Under the pieces are notes generated by a model. That model saw only the letters and a list, made by a program, of their open reading frames with translations. It had not been told where the DNA came from and did not search any database. Below, one piece after another: positions 1 through 8,829 of a stretch of DNA of 27,500 bases (position 1 is the stretch's first letter; each line of letters begins with the position of its first letter). The stretch comes from Stramonita haemastoma. Taxonomy: Eukaryota; Mollusca; Gastropoda; Neogastropoda; Muricidae. Position numbers and translations under genes: made by a program. Location: positions 83,664,618 to 83,692,117 of the forward strand of contig CM060317.1 of NCBI GenBank assembly GCA_030674155.1. Reading direction: 5' to 3'.

Positions 1-68
1 TGAGAGAGTACAGGAAGAAATTTTGTATCCTATCTGAGAGAGAAAAGGAAGGAATTTCGTATCCTATC
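1..68. repeat. 34-bp tandem duplication (two units)
   Basis: Positions 1-34 and 35-68 are two adjacent copies of a 34-bp unit that starts TGAGAGAG and ends GTATCCTATC, differing at a handful of positions. The array is cut by the window edge, so more units may lie to the left. After position 68 the sequence CTGTCAGCTATCCTATA looks like a further degenerate partial unit. No function can be assigned. Confidence 0.7.
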
Positions 69-699
69 TGTCAGCTATCCTATAGACCAGGACTTTCGAA
101 GACTCCTTCTTTAGCACCCTTCACACCCACTACTCTTTCATTTCCACTGACTATAAATACTCACTTACTTTTACCCACCACTCCTTCAGTCCTTCCCACC
201 TCCGATCTACTCAGTTAACAGCAGGTAGTTCTTCTGACGGGCAGTCAGCCCACACACTTCTGACTAGGGTGTTTCCTTGTTCCCTTGCAGTGTCTGTATC
301 GTGTGTGTGCACTTTAGCCCAACAGAGTGACACACTTGTAGTGTGGTGGTTGAAAGTTCGTTTTTTATCTCTGTTTTCTTGTTTTTCTTTTTGTTTATTC
401 TAAATGTCAGTATCAGGGAATAGCCACTCTAAGATATTTGTCTCTTTTAGGTTTATACGTTTGAGTGGTTATCTGTCTGTTGTCTGTTTGTTTATCAGTC
501 TGTATTTTTTTTTAAATGTCTGTCTATTAGCACAGCCGCCAAGGATTAAATTCTGACATGAAGAGTGACAGCAAGCCAGTTTGTATACAGATACCTACTA
601 TCACAGTGAACACTATTATTGTGGGAAACAATGAATCTGTGCCCCCTGGGAGTTATGGTAAACAGTGAAGTTATGCAAGACTCCTACAAAAAGGGCAAT
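69..699. other. Unassigned non-coding stretch
   Basis: Mixed sequence with a T-rich section (about 360-520) holding several TGTCTGT-like words. I see no coding homology, no tRNA-like boxes and no clear repeat partner elsewhere in the window. Confidence 0.4.
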
Positions 700-1075
700 T
701 TTGATACTTTAAATCCTCCATATCCCCTCTCCCCCTACTTATCCCCCTCCCTCTCCTCCCCTCCCTATCCCCCCACCTACTACCCCCTCTCCTCCCCTTA
801 CCTATCCCCCTCCTCCCCCTCCTCCCCCTACCTGTCCCCCCCACCAACCTACCTACCCCCTCTCCTCCCCATACCTATTCCCCTCCTCCTTCCCCACCTT
901 GCTTGCTCATCTCCCCCTCTTTTCCCTACATACCCCCCTCCCCCTACCTATCCGCCTCCTACCTATCCGCCTCCTACCTATTCCCCCTCTCCTCCCCCCA
1001 CCTACCTATCACCCCCTCCTCCCCTTATCCCCCTCCTCCCCATCCCCTTGCCTATCCCCCTGCTCTCCAAAAAGA
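700..1075 (+). repeat. Pyrimidine (C-rich) minisatellite tract, left arm of inverted repeat
   Basis: Almost pure pyrimidine on the plus strand, built from imperfect units such as CCTATCCCCCTCCTCCCC and CCTACCTATCC. The purine/pyrimidine asymmetry and C-runs make it a candidate for triplex or, on the minus strand, G-quadruplex structure. An inverted counterpart built from the same units (GGATAGGACAGGAGG-like) lies at 3926-4310. The Pro/Ser/Leu/Tyr-rich open frames across it are composition artefacts. Confidence 0.8.
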
Positions 1076-1480
1076 AAAAAAAAAGCACAAACATGGGAAG
1101 AGAGAAAACACATCTCCCCCAAAGCTCGGAGGATTAGAAGTTAGGGGGCGATCCCTGTAGAAACCTGCCATTCTCAATTCAAAGCTTAAGTTGTTGCCTT
1201 CATAGTTTGGAACATATTATTGCACTAACAATTCCACACTTTACAGGTTCTTTTCCCATGTCTGCTCATAAATTGAAGAAAAGCTTAATCGTAAACATTT
1301 CTTATCACCATGTACTTGTTTCAGACAGGTAAACAGCACAGTCTACAATTTTATATGTAAAAAAATTACTGCTTCATTTACATTAGATACATATTTTCCT
1401 CGGGACTTCTGAGTAACTTCAAACAATAAAAAGGAACATAACTTATGACAGAATTTGAAAGGGGGGGGGTAATATTGCCT
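1076..1480 (+). repeat. Dispersed repeat of unknown class, left arm of a large inverted repeat
   Basis: This segment aligns along its length with the reverse complement of 3536-3925. The clearest blocks are 1108-1173 against 3838-3906 (shared CACATCTC.CC.AAAGCTC and AGAAGTTAGGGGG, GATCCCTGTAGA), 1311-1338 against about 3668-3697 (shared GTACTTGTT and AGACAGGTAAACAGCA), and about 1400-1478 against 3536-3620 (ending GTAATATTG). Identity is roughly 65-80% by eye, with gaps. There is no recognisable protein homology. It may be part of a mobile element or a segmental duplication. Confidence 0.75.
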
Positions 1481-1725
1481 TAAAATAAAATAACGTTTTA
1501 TCAGCATATAGATCTAGAAAGTGTCAGAAATTCTAAATACCTGCAGCATAAATTAACACAGGTAAAACAACTTACAGTTTGAAGACAGTTGCCATTGGCA
1601 AATTTCTTATCTGGGGGCAATGCAGGGACAGATAAGAAATGAAACAGGAGGGGAAATTTTTATGTTTCAAATAGGTATATCTTGAGACTGGATTGAAAAC
1701 TGTCATAAGTGATTAGCCTTTGTGG
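1481..1725. other. Unassigned AT-rich stretch
   Basis: AT-rich sequence between the inverted-repeat arm and the TG/CG repeat. A short imperfect repeat, TTTCTTATCTGGGGGC followed by CAGATAAGAAATG, forms an inverted pair near 1600-1640 (TTTCTTATCTG against CAGATAAGAAA), a possible small hairpin. Nothing else is recognised. Confidence 0.35.
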
Positions 1726-1753
1726 ATGTGTGTGTGTGAGCGCGCGCGCGCGC

Positions 1754-1821
<68 letters not shown>

Positions 1822-1840
1822 GCGTGCGCTTGCGTGCGTG
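1726..1840. repeat. Compound (TG)n-(CG)14-(TG)n microsatellite
   Basis: A short TG run is followed by about 28 bp of uninterrupted CG dinucleotide (about 1741-1768), then about 50 bp of TG and degenerate TGCG units. Nearly all of the 115 bp is alternating purine-pyrimidine, the classic Z-DNA-prone composition. A long CpG run is unusual in genomes that lose methylated CpG. Confidence 0.95.
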
Positions 1841-1958
1841 AGTAGTTCGAATTTGCTAGGACCATAGATTGTTATTGATTGCTTGTGTGATGTATAGGTC
1901 GAATGCAAGCACTTTGATTTGTTTTTACAAGATATAGCACTATATAAGATCCATGTAT

Positions 1959-1972
1959 CATTATTATCATTA

Positions 1973-2030
<58 letters not shown>
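1959..2030. repeat. (ATT)n trinucleotide microsatellite
   Basis: About 70 bp of TTA/ATT repeat with a few early interruptions (TTATCATTATA). It is a slippage repeat with no associated gene. Confidence 0.95.
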
Positions 2031-2101
2031 AGTAGGCATTCAGCGAAGTGAGAGAGGGGGGTAATTCCAGACCGATGGACCAGAAATAGAGAAAGAGAAA
2101 T

Positions 2102-2102
<1 letters not shown>

Positions 2103-2177
<75 letters not shown>
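2103..2177. repeat. (CA)n microsatellite
   Basis: About 75 bp of perfect CA dinucleotide repeat, preceded by a short purine stretch (GAAAGAGAAATAAA). Confidence 0.98.
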
Positions 2178-2179
<2 letters not shown>

Positions 2180-2389
2180 TTCAAGATTTAATTCCTTTCA
2201 CCCCTTTTGTGGCATGGAAGATAAACGAATTCAACAATTCTAATATTAGTTTTATCAATACTATCAGGAACTGAAAAGCAACCATTCATTGCAAAATGAT
2301 AAGCAATATTAAAGACTCCAGACATTTAAAGTATATCAATTTCTGTAAAAGACAAACTCTACACTTGTGAAAGACAACAAAATGAAATT

Positions 2390-3425
2390 TCAAGAAAAAC
2401 CTTCAAATGTTATGAGCTTTTAGGGAGACAGGAGAACTTTTTAAGATTTACATTTCCACAGACTGCAAAAATCATAACTGGACATGGGTTGAAAAAAATG
2501 CTGAGGAATAAAATCTTGTCGTAGATGTTTAAAGTAGGAAACATTCCATGATAATAATAAATTTTTCACCTAAAACAGACACATTACATTTTGAACATAC
2601 TCTTTCTTCCAGTGGTATGTTATGGAAACATCCAATCTCAATAGAAAGCTTGTCACAACTGCAACTAAATTTCATAAGACTGTAAACATACACATCTGGC
2701 AGACAAGTTATATATTTTTCCATACTAAAATTGGTTTTATAGTTTTTGTACTAAAGGCATCTACTATTATCCCACAGCTCAGCTCTCCATTCATTAACAA
2801 ACTTTTCTGTTAAGAACGTTTTGATGATTACATGAACTGGTAGAATTGATAGTTGAACAAAACTGTCTCTCCTATAAAGTCAAATCTGCTGTGCCTAAAA
2901 TGTTTTGTATCTTATTTAGCCATGCTGATTGAATCAGAGATTTTCATGTAAATCTGTCATACTCTGATAAACATTTGAGGATAGCTTTCAAAGATGAAAG
3001 TCAAGGGCTACATCCAGAAACGAACCATTGGAACAGAAATAGACAAGGAGTATCTGCCCCCTTCTCCATATACTAACGAATTTGACATCGTACACTTAAA
3101 ACGAAAAACATATTTTAAAAAATTTAACAGGACCTTTTTAATTATTACTACGTTTTCGTAACCCCAAATTTCACACCCATACAACAAAAAAGGTAAAACA
3201 ATTTTATCCAACAAATCAAGTGTCAAATGTATAGGTAGTTCTTTTTGCCATGCAGTCCTTATCAGACTAAACATGACTTTAGTAGCTTGATTAAGCATTT
3301 TCCTTACATTTTGCAAAACTGCCACTCTCACTGAAAATAATAAATATTTAAAATAGTTAACTTCCAAAGTTTTTCCACCATATATAAACATGCTACAAGA
3401 TCTTTTTTTTGCAAAATATCATGAT
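2390..3425 (-). mobile_element. Decayed LINE (non-LTR retrotransposon) relic A: C-terminal part of the ORF2 reverse transcriptase
   Basis: On the minus strand, translation from about 3421 down to 3008 gives an open stretch with the hallmarks of the RT thumb and following region: GGKTLEVNYFKYL, then VLPFLLYGCEIWG and LVYGEGGRYSLSI. Homology continues in other frames: AWLNKIQNILG near 2928-2895, then one frame from 2834 to 2529 with FLTEKFVNEWRAELWDNSRC, one in-frame stop, then CDKLSIEIGCFHNIPLEER and CSKCNVSVLGEKF. The last matches the terminal Cys-rich 'LPIETGR..IP.EER.C..C....GDEFH...EC' block common in mollusc LINE proteins. A final remnant, FIPQHFFQP, lies near 2490. All three minus frames are needed, so this is a pseudogene. 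It lacks the endonuclease and the catalytic palm motifs. Its 5' edge abuts a (CA)n repeat. A related copy lies at 11347-11895. The clade is not resolved. Confidence 0.85.

Positions 3426-3428
<3 letters not shown>

Positions 3429-3509
<81 letters not shown>
3429..3509. repeat. (CA)n microsatellite at the 5' edge of LINE relic A
   Basis: About 80 bp of perfect CA repeat. It separates the LINE relic (ending about 3425) from the right arm of the inverted repeat (starting about 3536). Confidence 0.98.
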
Positions 3510-3535
3510 CACAATGCTGTGTGGCTATTTCATAT

Positions 3536-3925
3536 CAATATTACTTCCCCTTCAGAGACTGTCTTAAACAATTCAATCCCTTTTAATTGTTTAAAGTTGC
3601 TTATTAGTCCAGATAAAAGTTGCCATATCATGGAAAAGAAGCAACAACTTTTATATGAATTTGTAGGAATTGCTGTTTACCTGTCTTGAACAAGTACAAG
3701 ATGAAGTAAATGATTGTTAATATATATCTTTTTTTTAATTTTTAAACTAATATAGGAAAGTACCCTCAAAGTTTGGAAGTGTTTGTTTGATAACATGCCA
3801 TAAAATTAGATTGCAGCAGTAACTTAAGCTAATTTAGGAATGGCAAATCTCTACAGGGATCTCCCCCCTAACTTCTATTCTTCTGAGCTTTGGAGGAGAT
3901 GTGTTGTCTATCTTCCTGTGTTTGT
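3536..3925 (-). repeat. Dispersed repeat of unknown class, right arm of the inverted repeat
   Basis: The reverse complement aligns with 1076-1480 (blocks given in that entry). In the minus orientation it lies between the G/C-rich minisatellite and the (CA)n plus LINE relic A, so it could be an upstream part of the same insertion, but no coding homology in it supports that. Confidence 0.75.
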
Positions 3926-4310
3926 GCCGGGAGGAGGGGGAGGCCGCCGCTGATACGCGGGTAGATAGGTCATGGAGTGGGGAGATAGGACAGGAGGGTG
4001 GGATAGGAGGAGGGGGATAGGACAGGAGGGGGAGATATGGACAGGAGGGGGGAGATAGGACAGGACAGGGGGATAGGACAGGAGGGAGGGATAGGACAGG
4101 AGGGAGGAGATAGATAGGAGGGAGGAGATAGGACAGGAGGAGGAGATAGGGATAGATGGGGGATATGACAGGGGATAGGACAGAGGGGGGATAGACAGGG
4201 ATAGGAGGGGGGGATAGGTAGGTGGAGGGGGAGATAGGATAGGAGGGGGGATAGGACTGGAGGAGATAGGAGGGATGTGAGTATATTGGGGAGTGGGGAA
4301 AGGTGGTAGG
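3926..4310 (-). repeat. G-rich minisatellite tract, right arm of the inverted repeat
   Basis: Tandem imperfect units of the type GGATAGGACAGGAGGGG and GGGGGAGATAGG, almost free of pyrimidines apart from T and occasional C. The units are the reverse complement of those at 700-1075. Many runs of three or more G make it a plausible G-quadruplex substrate. It fades into ordinary sequence after about 4310. Confidence 0.8.
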
Positions 4311-4463
4311 TAAATGAGGTTTAACAGTGGAGGTTGGGGGATAGGAAGGAGGGGATTGGATGCTGGGGAAACTGGGCTTGTGGTTAAGATGGGAGGGAGA
4401 AGAAGGTTATATTTGAATAAACATTAATTATCAACTAAGGAGAAAAAAACAAACAAGCAAACA

Positions 4464-4595
4464 AGCCAGGAACGCCTCTCTGGCTTTATATTTATAATCA
4501 CTCACAAGGCATGTCAAGACAAAAGCAAAGCAGAACGCTCTCTGCTTATATTATAATCACTACAGGCATGTCTGATGATAGAAAAAGTATTTAAA
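4464..4595. repeat. About 66-bp tandem duplication
   Basis: Unit 1 begins GCCAGGAACGCCTCTCTGGC near 4464 and unit 2 begins GCAGAACGCTCTCTGC near 4530. Both continue with TTATA.TTATAATCACT and then a GGCATGTC word. Each unit starts with a small self-complementary stretch (GCCAG/CTGGC and GCAGA/TCTGC), which suggests a preserved hairpin. Two units only; function unknown. Confidence 0.65.
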
Positions 4596-4716
4596 TGATG
4601 TTTCCTATGCCAGTATTGTTCAGGATTCCAAGTATGTGTATTCTGAGAAACATGCTGTCACTCTCATTTGCAGGTTTTGCCCAATATCCTTGCATTAACC
4701 ACTGGACTATATTTCT

Positions 4717-4895
<179 letters not shown>

Positions 4896-5131
4896 AAAGT
4901 GATTGTTCTCTTCCAAGTTCTAAGCAGTGGATAATTTTTGTTTGGAGTTAGTTTTAATGGCTTCCTTTTGTTTTTCCCCTACTAAAATTGCTACCTAATT
5001 TCAGGAACAAAATGTTTCTCCCCCCCCTATCTCTACGTTTTTTCATCCTTTACTTCCCTGAAACTTGCAAAATGGCCATAGCATTCATTCTTGTGGTCAT
5101 AGGTTCCCTAGTAAGAAAACAAACCTCATTT
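4896..5131. other. Unassigned T-rich stretch
   Basis: T-rich sequence between the CT repeat and the 3' end of the following SINE. No homology recognised. Confidence 0.35.
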
Positions 5132-5397
5132 TTTTTATTTTTTAGAGATAATGGAATGAGCACTATGTTCTGTTTTAACATCAGTCCCTTGTGTATGCAG
5201 TTTTATCATTTTGTCATCCATTCCCACCAGCACACAGTATCCTACTCTTCCGACAAGCGGAATGGGTTTTAACTGTGCGCAAGATATTATGCTGCGTTCG
5301 CACACGGAACATCGATTTATAGTCTCATCCGAAGACATTTGGGGGGGGTGGAGTCGACACTGATGTTAACTCCCAGAGGGAAAAATCCTCTTGAACG
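5132..5397 (-). mobile_element. tRNA-type SINE copy, head missing, minus strand
   Basis: The reverse complement aligns with 20380-20645. Shared words in order include GGAGTTAACATCAG, a central domain CTTCGGATGAGACT.TAAA and CGTGTGCGAACGCA, then AGAGTAGG, GATGACA, AAACTGCATACAC, GGGACTG and a tail with ATTCCATTATC. The tRNA-derived promoter region is missing: homology stops near 5397, just where a plus-strand 5S-like SINE begins. A G-run (5341-5348) is inserted in the spacer before the central domain. The copy is non-autonomous and does not encode protein. Confidence 0.85.
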
Positions 5398-5500
5398 TGA
5401 TAGCTAAGTGGTCAGATACTTTTTCCCCAAGTCAAAGTTAAGAAGCATCGAGCTTGGTCAGCAGTTAGATGGTGACCGTGTACACCCTATTCAATGGTCT
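5398..5500 (+). mobile_element. 5S-rRNA-like SINE fragment with tRNA-like A box
   Basis: Position 5401-5411 reads TAGCTAAGTGG, a perfect match to the tRNA A-box consensus TRGYNNANNGG. It is followed at about 5434-5478 by AAAGTTAAGAAGCATCGAGC and then a stretch ending GATGGTGACCG. These resemble the internal control region of 5S rRNA (AAGCTAAGCAGGGTCGGGCC then TTGGATGGGAGACCG). The same combination recurs at 22735-23012. Homology with that copy fades after about 5490, so this copy is 3' truncated or heavily diverged. Confidence 0.7.
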
Positions 5501-5790
5501 TGTGGATGGAGAGAAAAGGCCAGTTTGGGGACAATATTGGAAACATTAATGTCTTACTTTCTAAGCAGGTGCGTTATCTCTCGACCAAGCCACAGACAAC
5601 ATATCACTGCTGAGAAAACCTTCACACATTACCAAATGTTGCCTGGGGCAAACCTGATGTTGGGAGGCCTACAGGGATAAGCCCTTCTCCGCCCATCCCC
5701 TCTCTGACATCCAAACCTCCATCAGGGATACTGGAGAACACACCAGGCCCTTGAAAGTCACTGTCATGTTCTGAAACGTGCACTGGCATC
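5501..5790. other. Unassigned single-copy-looking stretch
   Basis: More balanced base composition than its surroundings. A minus-strand frame reads through 5622-5770 (...GGLDVREGMGGEGLIPVG...), but it runs straight into Arg-Glu repeat and shows no family I recognise. It could be a diverged element body or ordinary intergenic DNA. Confidence 0.3.
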
Positions 5791-5799
5791 TTCTGCCTA

Positions 5800-5983
5800 T
5801 TTGTCGCGTCTGTCTGTCTGCTGTTTCTGTCTCTTCTGTTTCGTCTGTTCTGTCTTATCTCATCTGTATGTGTGTGTGTGTCTCTGTCTGTCTCTGTCTT
5901 GTCTGTGTTTGTCTCTGTCTGTTGTTGTCTGTTGTCTGTCTGTTGTCTGTCTGTTTCTGTCTCTGTCTTCTGTCTTCTGTCTG

Positions 5984-6060
<77 letters not shown>

Positions 6061-6080
6061 TTCTCTCCCTCCTCTCTAAC
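5800..6080. repeat. Compound (CTGT)n / (CT)n microsatellite
   Basis: Degenerate CTGTCTGT and CTGTTGT units from 5808 to about 6000, then CT repeat to about 6070 with CC interruptions. The long Ser/Leu/Val/Cys frames here are simple-repeat translations. Confidence 0.95.
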
Positions 6081-6319
6081 CATAGCTGCTTCTCGTTTAT
6101 TCATTCGTTTTCAGCTTTCAAGATGTAATCAACCCGCTTTGCCCATGTATTACTGCCTGCTGATTCGTGCCTATGTGAGATTGATTGAATTAGCCTATGA
6201 AAAATAGGTATTCTAGACTTTCTACTTTGTTCATTAATAAGATTTGCTGAATTTGTCTTTGTCTACCACACGTACACAAATACAACTCAGCACCATGCGA
6301 CACTTCTATCTCTCTCTAT
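6081..6319. other. Unassigned stretch
   Basis: Mixed sequence between two microsatellites, with no recognised homology. Confidence 0.3.
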
Positions 6320-6456
6320 CTGCTTTCAGTCTCTGTCTCTGTCTCTCTCTCTCGCACTCATGACATACACACAGACCATAATACAACCAACAAAACAAAG
6401 TAAACAAATACCACACATATACGTACACACACACACTCACACACACACACACAACA

Positions 6457-6527
<71 letters not shown>

Positions 6528-6590
6528 CAAACAACACACACACACACACACAAGCACCACGACACCCACACACACACACACACATACCGC
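6320..6590. repeat. Interrupted (CT)n then (CA)n microsatellite
   Basis: CTGTCTCT units at 6320-6355, a 65-bp interruption, then (CA)n from about 6421 to 6590 broken by CACC, CAAC and ACTC interruptions, as expected for an old dinucleotide array. Confidence 0.95.
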
Positions 6591-6985
6591 TGTTTCTTCC
6601 CATCTGAACAACCAGAATCTTGCCATTGGCCCCTGGCTAATAAAACAGGCCATTCTGCTATCTGCCCTGACCTTTGCAGTTACGTCATTGTTCCCCAGAT
6701 ATCCTTCACATCAGAAGGAAGTCAGTGCCAACTGTTCATGGCTTTGCACAGCACTAAAGGGGGTCACACGTGCAATCGATGAAGGTCAGCATAGTCTTGA
6801 CAGGTCATAGTATAAAATATGTGGATTTGGTGTAGTTTTGTGGGCTTTTCTGTCTATATATAAAGTTTTAGATGTGAGTTTGTTTCCTGCTCAAAACTTT
6901 GTTTTGTGTTCATGTGTAGTTTTCCCCTTATTTTGCTGATGAATTTTTTTTTTTTAGTGTGAAGTGTGGAGCTTCTCAACACCAG
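6591..6985. other. Unassigned stretch
   Basis: Moderately balanced sequence to about 6780, then AT-rich. No repeat partner in the window and no coding homology recognised. Confidence 0.3.
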
Positions 6986-7070
6986 GTTATTATCATTCGT
7001 CGTCATCATCATCATCATCATCACCATCACCATCATCATCATCATCATCGTTATCATTGACGTCGTCGTC
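6986..7070. repeat. (ATC)n / (GTC)n trinucleotide microsatellite
   Basis: Begins TTATTATCATTCGTCGTC, continues as ATC repeat with CACC interruptions, and ends in GTCGTCGTCGTC. In some frames it reads as poly-Ile/Val or poly-Met, which is not evidence of a gene. Confidence 0.95.
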
Positions 7071-7689
7071 GTCTTCAGAAGTAGTAATAACAGTAGCATA
7101 AATTTCATCAGCAACAACACAATTCATTTTTTCTTCTTCTTTTTTCTTAGCTGCAGCGCAGCATTATCCTATCATATAAGTTGGCTTTAACTTCTTTGCA
7201 ATGCAAGTCGTGCATAATGTTATTATTTTGTAATAGATACCCTTTTTAAGAGACCTTTGATTATGGAATATAGGGCCAAAGAAAGGTTTAACAAATGGTT
7301 GACTAGAGTCATATTGTTTTGATAATACTGCTTCAGGCAAGACAGAAGGTGATATTTTTGTATTCAGCAATGTGTTTAGAACATAAAATAGCATCTTGTA
7401 GTGTTTTTATCAAACTTTCTTGTTATGTTAGTGCGAGATGCTTTAATTGCTGACTCGTTACTTCTGATTTGGCATTAAGTAAAACCTTTGAGATTAGAAG
7501 TCATCAACAGCGAACAATCGTTTATGTCCATTGTCAACTTCTTCAATCATTAAAGTTTGATGCTGCACTAGTGAATCAGGGCTCAGCAAGACAGAATACT
7601 TCTAGGGATATACCTCTGTACTGTAAAGTATATTGAGTTTGTTGCTATAGCTTGTAGTGGTCCTTTTTGTGTTTCACAACAATTGAAAA
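7071..7689. other. Unassigned AT-rich stretch
   Basis: AT-rich sequence. The minus frame 7164-7394 is open for 76 codons and has a non-repetitive composition (e.g. SQPFVKPFFGPIF), but nothing in it matches a family I know. It could be a decayed element or chance. Confidence 0.3.
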
Positions 7690-7775
7690 GGGTAAAGGTG
7701 TCTCATAACCTAGTGGTCGTAGGGGAGCGAGGCGTCAGAGACCTCGACCACATAGTTTATGGAACACCTTTACCT
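7690..7775. repeat. Foldback of two SINE 3' tails
   Basis: Left arm 7691-7719 (GGTAAAGGTGTCTCATAACC...) pairs with right arm 7745-7774 (CGACCACATAGTTTATGG...ACC) at about 80% over 29-30 bp, with a 25-nt loop. Both arms resemble the 3' end of the 5S-like SINE at 22960-23012 (CAACCACATAGGTCATGTGA then CACCTTTA). The minus-strand copy also includes the loop (CTCTGACGCCTCGCTCCCCTAC, compare CTAATGCCTTGCTCTCCTAC). So it is one longer inverted tail and one short direct tail. Confidence 0.75.
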
Positions 7776-8382
7776 GTTTCACATCAGGCTGCCCTAAAAT
7801 CTAACAGCACTAAAAAAATACCTAAGTAAAATGACAGCTATGAAAGCCTAGTATTTTATCTTTTCAGAATTTTTTTTTTTTAAAGACCAATTTTGTACAC
7901 ACAGTTGAAATACCATTACCATCATTTAATCAAGCCTCTGATAAAATAAAAAAACAACAACAACAAACAAACAGAAAACAACAAAATGAGTGCGCATTAA
8001 GCAAATTATACCTTGCCACTAATAAAACATTAATTTTTGACCTATAATAAACGACTTGCTTATTTCCCCTTAACAGGAGCAGAGAGTACTTTTTGATATG
8101 TCAAATGACAACATTAACATGGACAGTTGGAGGAAAGGGTCAGAATGAAGTATGATAGATGAGTTTCGTCATGAAATAATCATTTGCTGCAAAAATAATA
8201 GCTATTCATCCTGACAACTCGGATTCCCCATTAGCTGATTAAAGTCATTGGCTAAATGCTGGTGAATGTTGACTTCTGCATCACCTCCCTGTAGGACACA
8301 GCAAATGAACACCCTGGTTGCCGGTAACGGGGCATGTCAACTTTCAGGTGCCATGGAGTTTATCTTCTACAACAAAAATGAT
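7776..8382. other. Unassigned AT-rich stretch
   Basis: AT-rich with short A and AAC runs (7945-7985). No homology recognised. Confidence 0.3.
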
Positions 8383-8592
8383 ACGAAGAGACCAGCCACC
8401 GTGGCTAGTGCCTTGAATTGTCCACCAGTAGGTCGTGGGTTCGAATTTCATAACAATCATAGCGAATTTTTGGACACCGGCCGGCTCCTACCCAGAGTGA
8501 GTGTCGAGCTTCATCCCTGTATGGAAACGGAAGCTCCTATATGACTGGGGTGCTCACGTTGTCTTTCTTTCTTTTTTTCTTTCTCTTTTTTC
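8383..8592 (+). mobile_element. tRNA-derived SINE, plus strand
   Basis: It starts with a degenerate A-box-like word (CGTGGCTAGTG, 8400-8410) and has a good B box GGTTCGAATTT at 8438-8448 (consensus GGTTCGAANCC), at tRNA-like spacing. The body includes CGGCTCCTACCCAGAGTGAG and CATCCCTGTATGGAAACGG, then CCTATATGACTGGGGTGCTC, and ends in a (CTTT)n tail at 8562-8592. The body differs from the 20310 family, so it is a separate SINE family. It is non-coding and presumably Pol III-derived. Confidence 0.75.
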
Positions 8593-8829
8593 AATGCATC
8601 TTTCAGTCAGCACTGTTCTAAATAAACTGCAGGGAAATGTCTGTGCTGCCGGAAGACAGACAAAATTTGAGTTGCAATAAACAAACGGGAAATAACAAAA
8701 GAGCATACTGAAACCACTGGCCAAAAGTTCTCATTACAGATGTATTATAGAATACCAGTGAAAGAAGTCAAGTGCAGGTAACTAGTGCAGTTAACATCAA
8801 ATCACTTTCAAGATAAGGTGATTAGCAGC
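8593..8829. other. Unassigned stretch
   Basis: Includes TAAATAAACTGCAG near 8620, a possible AATAAA-type signal, but no supporting context. Confidence 0.3.

Noticed and set aside
619..1137. 172-codon Pro/Ser/Tyr/Leu-rich frame resembling a proline-rich repeat protein
   Set aside because: It coincides with the C-rich minisatellite whose inverted copy at 3926-4310 is equally repetitive; no signal of coding selection.
4563..4590. Hammerhead-ribozyme-like CTGATGA followed by GAAA
   Set aside because: No room for stem II between the two motifs and no matching stem I/III sequences around them.
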